A stretch of DNA of 64,000 nt from Polyangiaceae bacterium (GTDB lineage: Bacteria > Myxococcota_A > Polyangia > Polyangiales > Polyangiaceae). Under the pieces are notes generated by a model. The model ran no database searches and had not been told where the DNA came from. It saw only the letters and a list, made by a program, of their open reading frames with translations. A program made the translations under genes and the position numbers. The stretch spans positions 1 to 64,000 of the forward strand of contig JADJYE010000021.1 of assembly GCA_016719945.1 (NCBI GenBank), in the 5' to 3' direction. This document shows positions 26,083 through 34,503 of the stretch, in pieces (within the stretch, counting starts at the first letter, position 1; every line of letters begins with the position of its first letter).

Positions 26083-26540
26083 TGTAGCCCCCCGAGCGTG
26101 GCCCGAGACTCCCGGCCTCTGGACTTGGTGAGAAAGCCGTCGGGGCTCTTCTGTAGCGTCGTCTCATGGGGCGGCGACTCGCGACCCTCGGCGACGAAGA
26201 CTGTAGGAGGAGGCCTCCTTCGTCACCACGGTCCCTGCTCGAGACATTGGCGTAAGAGACCAGTCCCGCGACGAGAGGCACGGCCCCGAGGTTTGCCTCA
26301 CAACCCGAAACCGTCGGCAGGACCGAGGGTCCGGGCGTGATATTGGAGAGGACGACGATCCCTGCGTCGGTTCCATTCGTGTTACCATTGCCGAGACATG
26401 GGGGGCGGTGGGGCCGACTGGGCGCGCGCAGCCGCGCGCCCTGCCGCGGTCTCGTTCAACACCGCCCTCCAGCAAGCGGCCACAGCCAACCGCCGACGCG
26501 CGCGTAGTCATTCAGCCAGCCTGAGGGGAGGGGGAGCGCG
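26083..26540. other. intergenic stretch without recognisable gene
   Basis: No open frame here has coding character on either strand. No repeat, hairpin or RNA gene was recognised. It separates the island side from the hydroxylaminobenzene-mutase-like gene. Confidence 0.4.
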
Positions 26541-26996
26541 ATGGGTGCTGACGAGCGCGGTGTGACTCGGCGGTATGGGCGCCGCTTGCAGCAGGTTGGG
26601 GCGGGGCTGTTTCTCTTGGGGTTGCTGGTCGGGCTGGCCGTGCCGAGGTTCGCGCTTCCGCGGCTCGCCCTTTCGACGCATCTCCTCGGGCTGATGCAGG
26701 GGCTATTCCTGCTGGTGGCGGGCGGGTTGTGGCCGCGTCTGCGGCTCTCCGCAGCGCTGTCGCGCGTTGGGCACGTCGCGGCCGTGGTTGGCTGTGTCGC
26801 GGCGTGGGTCGCCAACCTGGCTGGTGCTTTGTGGGGCGCGGGGAGCACGATGGTGCCGCTGGCTGCGGGCGGGGTTCGAGGCACCGCGCTGCAGGAGGGC
26901 GTCATCAAGCTCCTCCTCTTGTCGGCTGCGCCGTGTCTCATCGCGACCGCGGGGCTCCTCCTCTGGGGCCTGCGTGGGTCCCCCGAGTCGGAGTAG
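26541..26996 (+). CDS. hydroxylaminobenzene mutase-like membrane protein
   Basis: 151 residues, ATG 26541 preceded by GAGGGGGAG. Four membrane segments: GLFLLGLLVGLAVPRFAL, LLGLMQGLFLLVAGGLWPRL, VAAVVGCVAAWVANLAGALW and LLLLSAAPCLIATAGLLLWG. GLxxPRFAxPRxxLSxHLxG and the AAGGxRGxxxQE loop (AAGGVRGTALQE) are typical of the HabA/HabB family, which isomerise hydroxylaminobenzene to aminophenol. The family is known for few tested members; the natural substrate here is unknown. Confidence 0.65.
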   Translation: MGADERGVTRRYGRRLQQVGAGLFLLGLLVGLAVPRFALPRLALSTHLLGLMQGLFLLVAGGLWPRLRLSAALSRVGHVAAVVGCVAAWVANLAGALWGAGSTMVPLAAGGVRGTALQEGVIKLLLLSAAPCLIATAGLLLWGLRGSPESE

Positions 26997-27207
26997 GCGA
27001 CGCTGTCGAGACTCGAGGGGGGCGGCCTTGGGCGGAGGCCGCCCGCGCCGCGTGCTCGATCGCCGCCTCTCAGTCGTCTCCTGTGCCAAAGAGGGTCAAC
27101 GCACGACCAGCGGGTCGTGCTGGAACGCGGAAAGCGCCGGCCCCCGGCGCCTTACCAAGCGCCGTGCCAGCGCTGGCGCTTGGTCCGAGCGTTGCTAGGG
27201 CGCGGGC

Positions 27208-27840
27208 ATGATGCGAGCGAGCTTGTGGGTGCTGGCGATGGGCCTCGCGATCGCGACCGCGGCGTGCGGAGACGACTCCGCGTCGGGCGGGTCCGGCGCT
27301 GGCGGCGGAGGCGGCGACGACTCTGGCGGCGGCGACGAGGGCGGAGGCGAGCCGCAGCCGGGGGATCCGTGCCGTGACGGCAGCGCGTGCGGCGGGCAGG
27401 AGCTCTTGTGCTTCCTGCCCGGCCAGTGCAACCAGGGCGCTGGGCCGTGCGCGGGGCCGACCCACTGCCTCGCCGGCGAGTACGCGGAGTTCGAGACCTG
27501 CGTGCCACAAGCCTGTGACCTGGCTGCGCCCGAGTGTCCGGAGGGCAGCACCTGCGGCGACGCGGACTGCGGCGGGACGCCCTGTACGGTCTGCCTGCCC
27601 GACGTGGAGGTGTGCGCCAGCGACGCCGACTGTCCCGCCGGGCACGCATGCATCGACAGCGAATGCCGCACGGGCTGTCGTGAGGACGGGGATTGCTCGT
27701 CCAGCCAGGAGATCTGCGACGCCGCTCACGAGTGTGTGCCCGCACCCTGCGCGAGCGACGACGACTGCTCGGGCGGCGGCTTCTGCCTGGCTGGAGGTTG
27801 CTTCGAGAGCCTCGGCACGTGCGACTACCCCGCGCCCTGA
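27208..27840 (+). CDS. Cys-rich lipoprotein with Gly-rich linker
   Basis: 210 residues. Type II signal MMRASLWVLAMGLAIATAAC, then an acidic Gly/Ser linker, then about 24 cysteines in DCPAGHACIDSECRTGC-like units (DxDCxxGxxC), as in myxobacterial surface lipoproteins with small disulfide-rich modules. Probably outer-membrane anchored and exposed. Binding partner unknown. It converges on the DUF4253 gene with a 7-base gap. Confidence 0.75.
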   Translation: MMRASLWVLAMGLAIATAACGDDSASGGSGAGGGGGDDSGGGDEGGGEPQPGDPCRDGSACGGQELLCFLPGQCNQGAGPCAGPTHCLAGEYAEFETCVPQACDLAAPECPEGSTCGDADCGGTPCTVCLPDVEVCASDADCPAGHACIDSECRTGCREDGDCSSSQEICDAAHECVPAPCASDDDCSGGGFCLAGGCFESLGTCDYPAP

Positions 27841-27847
27841 GCGGAGC

Positions 27848-28926
27848 TCAGTGCCACCAGAGGTAGAGGGCGCGGGTGGCCCCGATCTGGCGTTGCAGCG
27901 CGGAGACCGTCCCGACGCCCTGGTCCACGATGTCAGGGCAAAAGGCGTAGACGTCCTTCGCGAACGCGGCGACGTCGGCGGGCACCTTCGCGAGGTCGAG
28001 CTCGATCGTGTCCGTCTCTGCGTGCCAGATGTCGATCGGCACGAGCGCGTGGTAGGCGCGCAGCTTCTTGACCAGGGCCTCGGTGTGCATGCCGAAGTTG
28101 ACGGCGTCGGTCTGCGCGATTCGTACGATGTCGAGACCGTAGCGCGCCGGCCCCACGACGACCTCGACCTCCCCTTCATGCTTCTCGTCGCCGTACCAGC
28201 GCGAGGTGCCGAGGAACGCGACCCACCCGAGGGCAGCTGGGCGCGCAGCTTCGTCACGAGCTCGCGGGCGCTCGCCGCGGGCGCGAGCACCGAGACGGCC
28301 CCCGCGTATTGTTCCCGGCCGAAATCCCGGGTCGAGAACGCGCGCACCGGGCTCCCAGAGACCTGCGCGACGAGCTTCGTGATCGCCTCGGGCACGGCGC
28401 CGGTCACTGGCTTCGGGCAAAGCACCCGTCCCTTCACGCCGACCTTGGCGCCGCTCGACTTCTCGACCAGCTCGACGTCGAGCTTGATCTCGCCTGCGCC
28501 GCGGGTGACCCCCGAGCCGGGTCCGTTCGGGGCGGAGAACACGCGCGCTTTGCTGAAGGGGCCGAGCTGCAGCCGCAGATCGCTGCTCGAGTCGATCAGC
28601 GCCCAGCTCGGCTGCGTGCCGGGTCCCAGCACGTCGTTCGAGGCGATCCAGAAGCCGCTGTCGCAGCCCACGCCCTCCCCGCGGACCTCCAGCGTGAGCG
28701 GTCCCGTGAACGACAGCTCGACGCTGCCCGGATCCGGCGGAGACACCGACGGCTGCGCCACCGGCTCCGCCGCCGCGGAGAGGGTAGGCGGCGCGCTCGA
28801 GGTCGGCACGCTCGAGGTCGGCGCGCTCGAGGTCGCGGTGGGCTGCGGCCGCGGCTCTGCGCAAGCGGCGAGCGCGGCGAGAGCGGAGGCGATCGCGAGG
28901 GTGCGGGAGAGCGCGGGCGTGCTCAT
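27848..28926 (-). CDS. DUF4253 lipoprotein (one frameshift)
   Basis: After repair about 358 residues. Start ATG 28924-28926: MSTPALSRTLAIASALAALA then AC, a lipoprotein signal, followed by a Thr/Ser/Pro-rich linker. The first half contains GVGCDSGFWIASNDVLGPG. Near 28230 the reading must shift by one base (in a CCCACCC run) to continue with WVAFLGTSRWYGDEKHEGEV and ETDTIELDLAKVPADVAAFA and the DUF4253 signature YAFCPDIVDQGVGTVSAL. The role of DUF4253 is unknown. The protein is probably outer-membrane associated. Confidence 0.65.
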
Positions 28927-29097
28927 GGCGGAGCAGCATGCCATGACCGCGGCCGCTGAGGGGCGAGCGGCAAGGCAGGCGGCCTCCCTCCGGCGATGGC
29001 CGCAGAACGCCGCCACGATCCATTACAGTAGCCAAAGTCGAGGACGTTCAGAAGCTGGGACCGGCGCGCTGACGAGGCGTCGCACCGACCGCAGAGC

Positions 29098-29516
29098 TCA
29101 CCCGATCTCGCTTCGCACCTCGTGGAGCTTGATGCCGAGCACTCTGCCATAGTGTGGGAAGTCGCCGCCGGTGGTGAAGATCGCCAAGTCGCGACGTAGC
29201 GCCAAGGCGCACAGCAGGAAAATCTGTATTGCTCCCCTGGACACCCTTGGCGCGGCACTCGTTGAAGCAGGACGCAGCGTTCTCGTAGTCGATGTGGTCC
29301 ACCTCGACGTCCGGGAACGCGCGCAGCCGATCCCCTCAGCGTCCGGAACTGCTGTGACGAACGAACGCCCGACAGCAACTCCTGCCGGATGACGCCCAGC
29401 ATGACCACGCGGTCCTCGTCGATGAGCGCAATCAGTTCCTGCTTGGGCTTGTCTCGCTTGTCGAGACGCCGCCGCAGCGCCAAGGACCACACGGACGTGT
29501 CGACGATCACGCTCAC
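29098..29516 (-). CDS. vapC: PIN-domain toxin VapC (two frameshifts)
   Basis: GTG start at 29514-29516 gives MSVIVDTSVWSLALRRR with the first PIN acidic residue in VDTS. Then LGVIRQELLSGVRSSQQF (conserved Glu of the PIN site), DHIDYENAASCFNECRAKG in a second frame and DLAIFTTGGDFPHYGRVLGI in a third, ending at 29098. After repair about 138 residues, the usual VapC size. VapC proteins cleave RNA. The start overlaps the vapB stop (GTGA). Indels near 29340 and 29230 would inactivate it if real. Confidence 0.7.
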
Positions 29517-29713
29517 CGACGCCGCCCTTGTACCTTCGCGTCGTAGGTCGGGTCGAACTCGATCGTGCCGAACAGCTCGACGATCTTACGTTGGCGTCGC
29601 CGCCGCACGTACTCTTCCAGCGCCTCGGTCACCGTGGCCTTCTTCGTCCGATGGCCGCCGACCTTCAGCGCCTCGTTCAGCAGCCGATCGTCGATCGCGA
29701 GATTCGTGGCCAT
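29513..29713 (-). CDS. vapB: VapB-type antitoxin
   Basis: 66 residues: MATNLAIDDRLLNEALKVGG, then TKKATVTEALEEYVRRRRQR. This is the ribbon-helix-helix layout of the VapB/DUF2191 antitoxins (T..A..EAL.EYV.RR). The C-terminal IEFDPTYDAK is the usual toxin-binding tail. Overlaps vapC by four bases. It should repress the operon together with VapC. Confidence 0.8.
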   Translation of the reverse strand: MATNLAIDDRLLNEALKVGGHRTKKATVTEALEEYVRRRRQRKIVELFGTIEFDPTYDAKVQGRRR

Positions 29714-29803
29714 GTGTAGCGGCTCATACAGCTACATCGACTGCGCAACCAAGGCCGACCGGCAGGTCAGCCGCGCGCGACCCAGTCTTCTCAACGGTTC
29801 GCG

Positions 29804-30364
29804 TCAGCGGAAGATGCGGTTGAGGCCGGCGATGGCGAGCGCCAGGTAGTAAGGCGGCGCCGCCACGTTGACGCCGATCAGCACGCGCACGTCGTGGTGC
29901 AGCTCGCCTGCGTAGCTGCTGAACTGGTGACCGAGCTCGAGCATGAAGATGTCGGCGATGAAGTGTCCGGCGATGGCGTTGCGCATGCCGATCGCCGAGA
30001 CGCCCGCCTCGTCCGAGCCCGCCATCAGCTTGGGCCGATAGCTGACGGCCGCGATGACATTGCCGACCCCGACGGTGGGGCCGGCGTTGAAGTGATGGAG
30101 CCCGTACGCGTCGTACGTGTAGCCGAGCTCACCGCCAAAGAGCGCGAAGGTGCTGTCGAGCTCGCCGACCGTCACGTCGAGGCCGGTGGTCACGTCCAGC
30201 GCGAAGGTGACGACCCGCTCGGGGGCGAGGTGGATCGCGGGGCCCATGTTGACCCTGAACAGCGGGATGGGAAACGGATCGTCGTCCGCCGCGAGGGCAG
30301 ACGACGACACGAGCACGCTCGCGAGGCCGAGCGCGGCAGCGGTGAGGAGGCGACCAGGTCCCAT
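29804..30364 (-). CDS. exported beta-barrel-like protein
   Basis: About 186 residues from ATG 30362-30364 (MGPGRLLTAAALGLASVLVS, signal peptidase I site SSALAADD). Alternating hydrophobic/polar strands rich in Gly and Tyr (ELGYTYDAYGLHHFNAGPTV; ELHHDVRVLIGVNVAAPPYY) and a C-terminal aromatic residue (NRIFR, near-terminal Phe) suggest a small outer membrane barrel. An upstream start at 30397 is less likely because it puts extra residues before the signal. Unknown function. Confidence 0.55.
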   Translation of the reverse strand: MGPGRLLTAAALGLASVLVSSSALAADDDPFPIPLFRVNMGPAIHLAPERVVTFALDVTTGLDVTVGELDSTFALFGGELGYTYDAYGLHHFNAGPTVGVGNVIAAVSYRPKLMAGSDEAGVSAIGMRNAIAGHFIADIFMLELGHQFSSYAGELHHDVRVLIGVNVAAPPYYLALAIAGLNRIFR

Positions 30365-30404
30365 GCCCTTCACCTTACACCCGCCTCCTACGGACACCCA
30401 CGAA

Positions 30405-31281
30405 TCACGGCGGGTGCGGCTCGAGCCAGCCGTCGATCAGGTCCACCACCGCGGCAGGGTCTCGCGCCCAGCGCAGGTGATCCAACGCGCTCGGCTCGCA
30501 GCGCTCCGCCGTCAGATGCTCGCGGCGAACCTGGGCCCGGGGGACCAGCGCCAGCATCTGCTCGAGCGCGGCGACGGGCGCCATCGAGTCGCCAGCCAGC
30601 GACACCGCGAGCACTGGGTGCTCGACCCGCGCGAAGCCAGGCGGGTGGGTCGCGGCCTTGCACCGAGAAGCGCCCTTCGAGCGCTAGCCGCGCCCAATCT
30701 CGCATCAGGCCCGCGGACTCACGACCACCGAAGCCGACGCGCTCTCCTGGGTAGTAGCCGACGACGCCGGTGAGGAGCGGGATGAGCCGGGCGAGCAGGC
30801 GAATGCGTCGCGCGTCGCGCGGCGGGTAGCCGCGGTGATACGGCGTGCCCGAGGCGACCAACACCACCCCCGCGAACAGCTCCGGCGCGGCCCCCGACGC
30901 CAGCAGGCCGAGCTGCCCGCCGAGGCTGTGGCCCAGCAGGAACAGCGGCGACGGCTGTTTGTCCTTCAGCTGCCGAGCGACGGCCAGCACGTCGTCGACC
31001 AGCGCGGCGTAGCCGAAGCTCACGCCGCGCGCGACGCGCACGCTGTGCTCGCCGTGCCCTCGCAGGTCGGCGGTGGTCACGGAGAGCCTGCGCGCCGCGA
31101 GGCTGGCCGCGAGCGTCTGGTAATACGAGGCACGGATGCCCAGCGCAGGCAGCACCAGGATCGAGGCGCGCGGGGCGTCACACGACCATTGCCGCGACTC
31201 CACGCGCGCGCCGCCCCCCAGCTCGAGCTGCAAGCGGGTGGGCTCTGAGGCCGCTACTTCTGCTCGCGTTCCAATAGACAA
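30405..31281 (-). CDS. alpha/beta hydrolase (one frameshift)
   Basis: About 291 residues after repair. RASILVLPALGIRASYYQTL is the entry strand, RGHGEHSVRV the oxyanion region, LFLLGHSLGGQLGLLASG carries the nucleophile Ser (GHSLGG), and VSLAGDSMAPVAALEQML the acid loop. The C-terminal ALDHLRWARDPAAVVDLIDG has the likely catalytic His. The LDHxxWAR pattern recalls COG4757-type predicted hydrolases. One base is off near 30640-30650, splitting the C-terminal third into another frame. Substrate unknown. Confidence 0.7.
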
Positions 31282-31718
31282 GAGACCGCCTCCCGCTCGC
31301 GCGGCTCGACGCGAGCGATGGGAGGAGGATCATCCACGCTTGTCAAGGAGCCGGCCACCTCTCGAGCCCCTCGACCGAGAGGGCGACCGGGTTCAGTCAA
31401 CGCCAGCGGTGGCGAGCCGCTCGATCAACCGGCGCAGCTCTCCCTCGAACGCAGGCGGTGTTCGCTCGAGCGCGAGGGGCTGCCCGTCGAGGAGCCCGGT
31501 GACCGCGAGCCAACCATCTAGCCGAGGCGTGAGAAAGACGCATGATCCTGGAGCGGCCGAAGGCCGTACTCCACCTGACGGCTCAGGCCGAGCGATTCAT
31601 ACGATTGCCCGGCGCGAAGCTGTGGGTCAGTGCTGCCGCACGAACCTGTCGAATGAGCGCAGAGATGGATTCGCGTCCAGGCCCGGCGCGCGGGCGGAGA
31701 AAGAAGTGCTGGGTGAAA
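31282..31718. other. gap; possible short minus-strand ORF
   Basis: No firm gene. On the minus strand a frame ending at 31393 reads VFLTPRLDGWLAVTGLLDGQ then FEGELRRLIERLATAGVD, which looks protein-like. It is open only from about 31595 and has no clear start, so it may be the tail of a decayed or frameshifted gene. Confidence 0.3.
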
Positions 31719-31970
31719 TCAGGAGAACCGAAACTCCGCGGCGAGCGTACGCTCGACCCACCTGGGGATCACCCAGAGATCGTCTCCCCCGTCGAGGGCA
31801 ATGGTCGCCTCGGGGCCGACCTCGTTCGCGCCGGGGCGCCAGAAGGGCGTCGAACAGCTCCAACATCGCGAATAGAGTGGCGCTTGGGCTGCCATCGCCA
31901 GGTCGGATCTGCGCATGAGCGCGGAATGCTCGAAGAGAGAGGCGGAACCGCAAGCAGGACAGGCAAGCAC
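31719..31970 (-). CDS. small zinc-ribbon protein
   Basis: 83 residues, GTG start: CPACG near the N-terminus and CWSC about 30 residues later form a CxxC-CxxC zinc ribbon, followed by TPFWRPGANEVGPEATIALD and an acidic/aromatic tail (LDGGDDLWVIPRWVER). No other domain. Similar small ribbons act as regulators or RNA-binding proteins, but the role here is unknown. Confidence 0.5.
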   Translation of the reverse strand: MLACPACGSASLFEHSALMRRSDLAMAAQAPLYSRCWSCSTPFWRPGANEVGPEATIALDGGDDLWVIPRWVERTLAAEFRFS

Positions 31971-32154
31971 AGAGGGTCACCCTCCTGATACATGACGACG
32001 AGGTGCGCGCCCATGGGACGACCTCGATCAACGAGCAGCTGCGAAGCCCAGCGTCTCGTTCCTCCAGCGAGCTAAGATGCCGCGGAGCTCTCCGGTAAGG
32101 GCGGTGGCTTCAGGGTCACCGTCCTCGAGAGCCAAGACCAGGAGCCCCTGCCCC

Positions 32155-33543
32155 ATGCGCTCATCGATCCTGCCCACCCTCCTCTCGCTCTCGCTCTCGC
32201 TCCTGGCGTGTGATGACTCGGTGCGACCGGATCCGCAGTCCCCCTCGACCGGGACCACGACCCAGACGGCGCAGCCCAGCTCCACCTCCTCGTCGACGGC
32301 ATCCGCCCTCGGCTCGGCCGCGGCGAGCTCCGCGCCGACCTCGACCGCGACCCCGACCGCGAGCGCTCCAGCCGTCGACCCCTCCGCGACCGACGCCGTC
32401 ACGAAGCTGGCGCAGGGCAGCAACGCCTTCGGCTTCGACCTCTACCAGCGACTCCAGAAGGAACCCGGCAATCTGATCATCTCGCCCGCCAGCATCACCA
32501 CCGCGCTGGCGATGACCTGGGGTGGGGCCAAGGGCGAGACCGCCGCGGAGATGAAGAAGGTGCTCCACTTCGCTGGCTCGGCGGACGAGGTGATGGCCAC
32601 CTCGGGCAAGCTGGCGCTCTCCCTCGAGAGCCCCAACCGGCCGATCACCTTCCGCATCGCGAACCAGCTCTTCGGCGAGAAGACCTTCAAGCTCGAGCAG
32701 CCGTTCCTGGACAAGACGAAGTCCGCGTACGGCGCCCCTCTCGAGCTGCTCGACTTCAAGGCGAGCGCCGAGGACGCGCGCGGCAAGATCAACGGCTGGG
32801 TCGCGCAGAAGACCGAGAAGCGGATCACCGATCTGATCCCCAAGAACGGCGTGGACACCGACACGCGGCTCGTCCTGGTGAACGCGATCTACTTCCTCGG
32901 CGATTGGCAGGACCCGTTCGAGAAGGAGCGCACGACGCCCGCCGCCTTCTCGACGACGAAGACGACCAAGATCGACGTGCCGACGATGAACCAGACCGCG
33001 CACTACAAGCACGCCAAGCAGGACGGCGTCCAGGCCATCGAGCTGCCCTACAAGGGCGGCGACATGTCGATGGTCATCATCGTCCCCGACGCGGTCGATG
33101 GGCTGGGCGCGGTGGAGAAGAGCCTCGACGCGAAGAAGCTCGATGAGCTGGTGAACTCGATGAAGGGCGCGAAGGTCTGGGCGTCGATCCCCAAGTTCGA
33201 GATCGCGCCGCCTGCGTCGCTCTCGCTCGGCGACCACCTGAAGGCGATGGGCATGAAGAGCGCGTTCGACAGCGGGAAGGCAGACTTCACGCTCATCGCC
33301 AACCCGCCGTCGCCAGCCGATCGGCTCTTCATCGGCAACGTCTTCCACAAGGGCTTCGTCAAGGTCGACGAGAAGGGCACCGAGGCCGCCGCCGCGACCG
33401 CCGTGGTCATGCCCAGGGCCGGCGCGGCGCCCTCGAAGCCGATCGAGTTCAAGGCGGACCGACCGTTCCTCTTCGTCATCCGCGACAACGCGAGCGGCCT
33501 CGTGCTGTTCATGGGCCGCGTCGTGGACCCGTCGAAGAAGTAG
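32155..33543 (+). CDS. serpin-family lipoprotein
   Basis: 462 residues, ATG 32155. Lipoprotein signal LLSLSLSLLAC, a Ser/Thr/Ala linker of about 65 residues, then a full serpin fold: NAFGFDLYQRLQKEPGNLII, SPASITTALAMTWGGAKGET, LVLVNAIYFLGDWQDPFEKE and FHKGFVKVDEKGTEAAAATA. The hinge GTEAAAATA has small residues as in inhibitory serpins, and the reactive loop continues AVVMPRAGAAPS, so Arg in MPRA lies at or next to P1, predicting trypsin-like targets. The closing strand RPFLFVIRDNASGLVLFMGR is intact. It probably acts as a membrane-anchored protease inhibitor outside the cell or in the periplasm. Confidence 0.9.
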   Translation: MRSSILPTLLSLSLSLLACDDSVRPDPQSPSTGTTTQTAQPSSTSSSTASALGSAAASSAPTSTATPTASAPAVDPSATDAVTKLAQGSNAFGFDLYQRLQKEPGNLIISPASITTALAMTWGGAKGETAAEMKKVLHFAGSADEVMATSGKLALSLESPNRPITFRIANQLFGEKTFKLEQPFLDKTKSAYGAPLELLDFKASAEDARGKINGWVAQKTEKRITDLIPKNGVDTDTRLVLVNAIYFLGDWQDPFEKERTTPAAFSTTKTTKIDVPTMNQTAHYKHAKQDGVQAIELPYKGGDMSMVIIVPDAVDGLGAVEKSLDAKKLDELVNSMKGAKVWASIPKFEIAPPASLSLGDHLKAMGMKSAFDSGKADFTLIANPPSPADRLFIGNVFHKGFVKVDEKGTEAAAATAVVMPRAGAAPSKPIEFKADRPFLFVIRDNASGLVLFMGRVVDPSKK

Positions 33544-33589
33544 CGAGCGTCGTCGTCAGCTTCGGCCACCTGAGGCCGCGCGTTGGCGC

Positions 33590-34039
33590 TCAGAGGTCGG
33601 GCGCCGGCCTTGGAGCCCGCTTGCGAACCTCGCTGGCACAGGCTCCCGCGACGCACCGCGGGATGAGGTCGAAGTCCTGCTTGCGACAGGGGGCGGGAGG
33701 GGCGATCCCGCATTGGGCGGCGCTGCAGCTCTTCTCTTTCCACCTCGACTCTTGCTCGAAGAGCGCTCTGCTCAGTGCCGGGGCAGGAGGGCAGAAGCGG
33801 ATGCAGCAGGCGTACGCGCCATAGTGACCGGGGTCGATCGAGTGCGCCGCGACGCAGTCGTCGTCGGTCTTGCAGCTGCCGCGCCCGGGCCGAAGCTCGG
33901 GCTGGGCGCTCGAAGTGGGGGGCGTCTCCGACGGGGGCTCGGCGATCTGCCCCCCCGCTCGCGGTCCGGGATCTCCATCCCCACCGCACGCGCCGACGCA
34001 GAAACCGATGAGCAGCCGGAGCTGGTGTCGCGCTCGCAC
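33590..34039 (-). CDS. Cys-containing lipoprotein
   Basis: About 149 residues from a GTG at 34037-34039: RARHQLRLLIGFCVGACGGD, with a lipobox-like VGAC, then a Pro/Ser linker and a disulfide-rich part (SCKTDDDCVAAHSIDPGHYG, then CCIRFCPP, SCSAAQC, CVAGAC). The DDDC...CC..CPP pattern recurs in myxobacterial lipoproteins of unknown role. Convergent with the serpin gene. Confidence 0.55.
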   Translation of the reverse strand: MRARHQLRLLIGFCVGACGGDGDPGPRAGGQIAEPPSETPPTSSAQPELRPGRGSCKTDDDCVAAHSIDPGHYGAYACCIRFCPPAPALSRALFEQESRWKEKSCSAAQCGIAPPAPCRKQDFDLIPRCVAGACASEVRKRAPRPAPDL

Positions 34040-34065
34040 GGTTGGAGGACCCGCCCGGCCGGCGC

Positions 34066-34455
34066 TCAAGGCGCCGGCTGCTCGATGTTCACGATGAGGG
34101 TCGTCCCGGCGAGCGCGGAGCCTCCCTCCGGGAGGGCCTCGAGGTAGACGCCCGCTTGCTCGGTCGTCACGGTGTCGGCGACCTCGATCGTGACGGTGGC
34201 CTCGAACGGCTCCCCGTCGAGCACCTCGCCCGAGCTCGGGTTGATCGTCGCGGTGACGCCGTCGGTGTCGGGCGTCACGCTGAAGGTGTACGTGTCCTCG
34301 TAGGAGCCCTCGACCACGAGGGTCACGGTGGTCTGGACCGTGCTCCCCGGCAGCACGTCGACCTCACCGGGGTCGTCCCACTTGATGGACCCGGCACAGC
34401 CGGCGAGGGGGACGAGCAAGCACAGCGCAGCCGCAGAGATGCGAGGGAAGCTCAT
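34066..34455 (-). CDS. small lipoprotein with Ig-like beta sandwich
   Basis: 129 residues: MSFPRISAAALCLLVPLAGC is a type II signal. The mature part (VLPGSTVQTTVTLVVEGSYE; FEATVTIEVADTVTTEQAGV; LAGTTLIVNIEQP) has the alternating strands of a BACON/Ig-like domain with an ATINPSSGEV turn. Probably exposed at the outer membrane. No catalytic residues. Confidence 0.65.
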   Translation of the reverse strand: MSFPRISAAALCLLVPLAGCAGSIKWDDPGEVDVLPGSTVQTTVTLVVEGSYEDTYTFSVTPDTDGVTATINPSSGEVLDGEPFEATVTIEVADTVTTEQAGVYLEALPEGGSALAGTTLIVNIEQPAP

Positions 34456-34503
34456 GACGCCGCAGGATACACCGCGCCAACGGTGCTAGGAGGGTGAGGT
34501 GCC

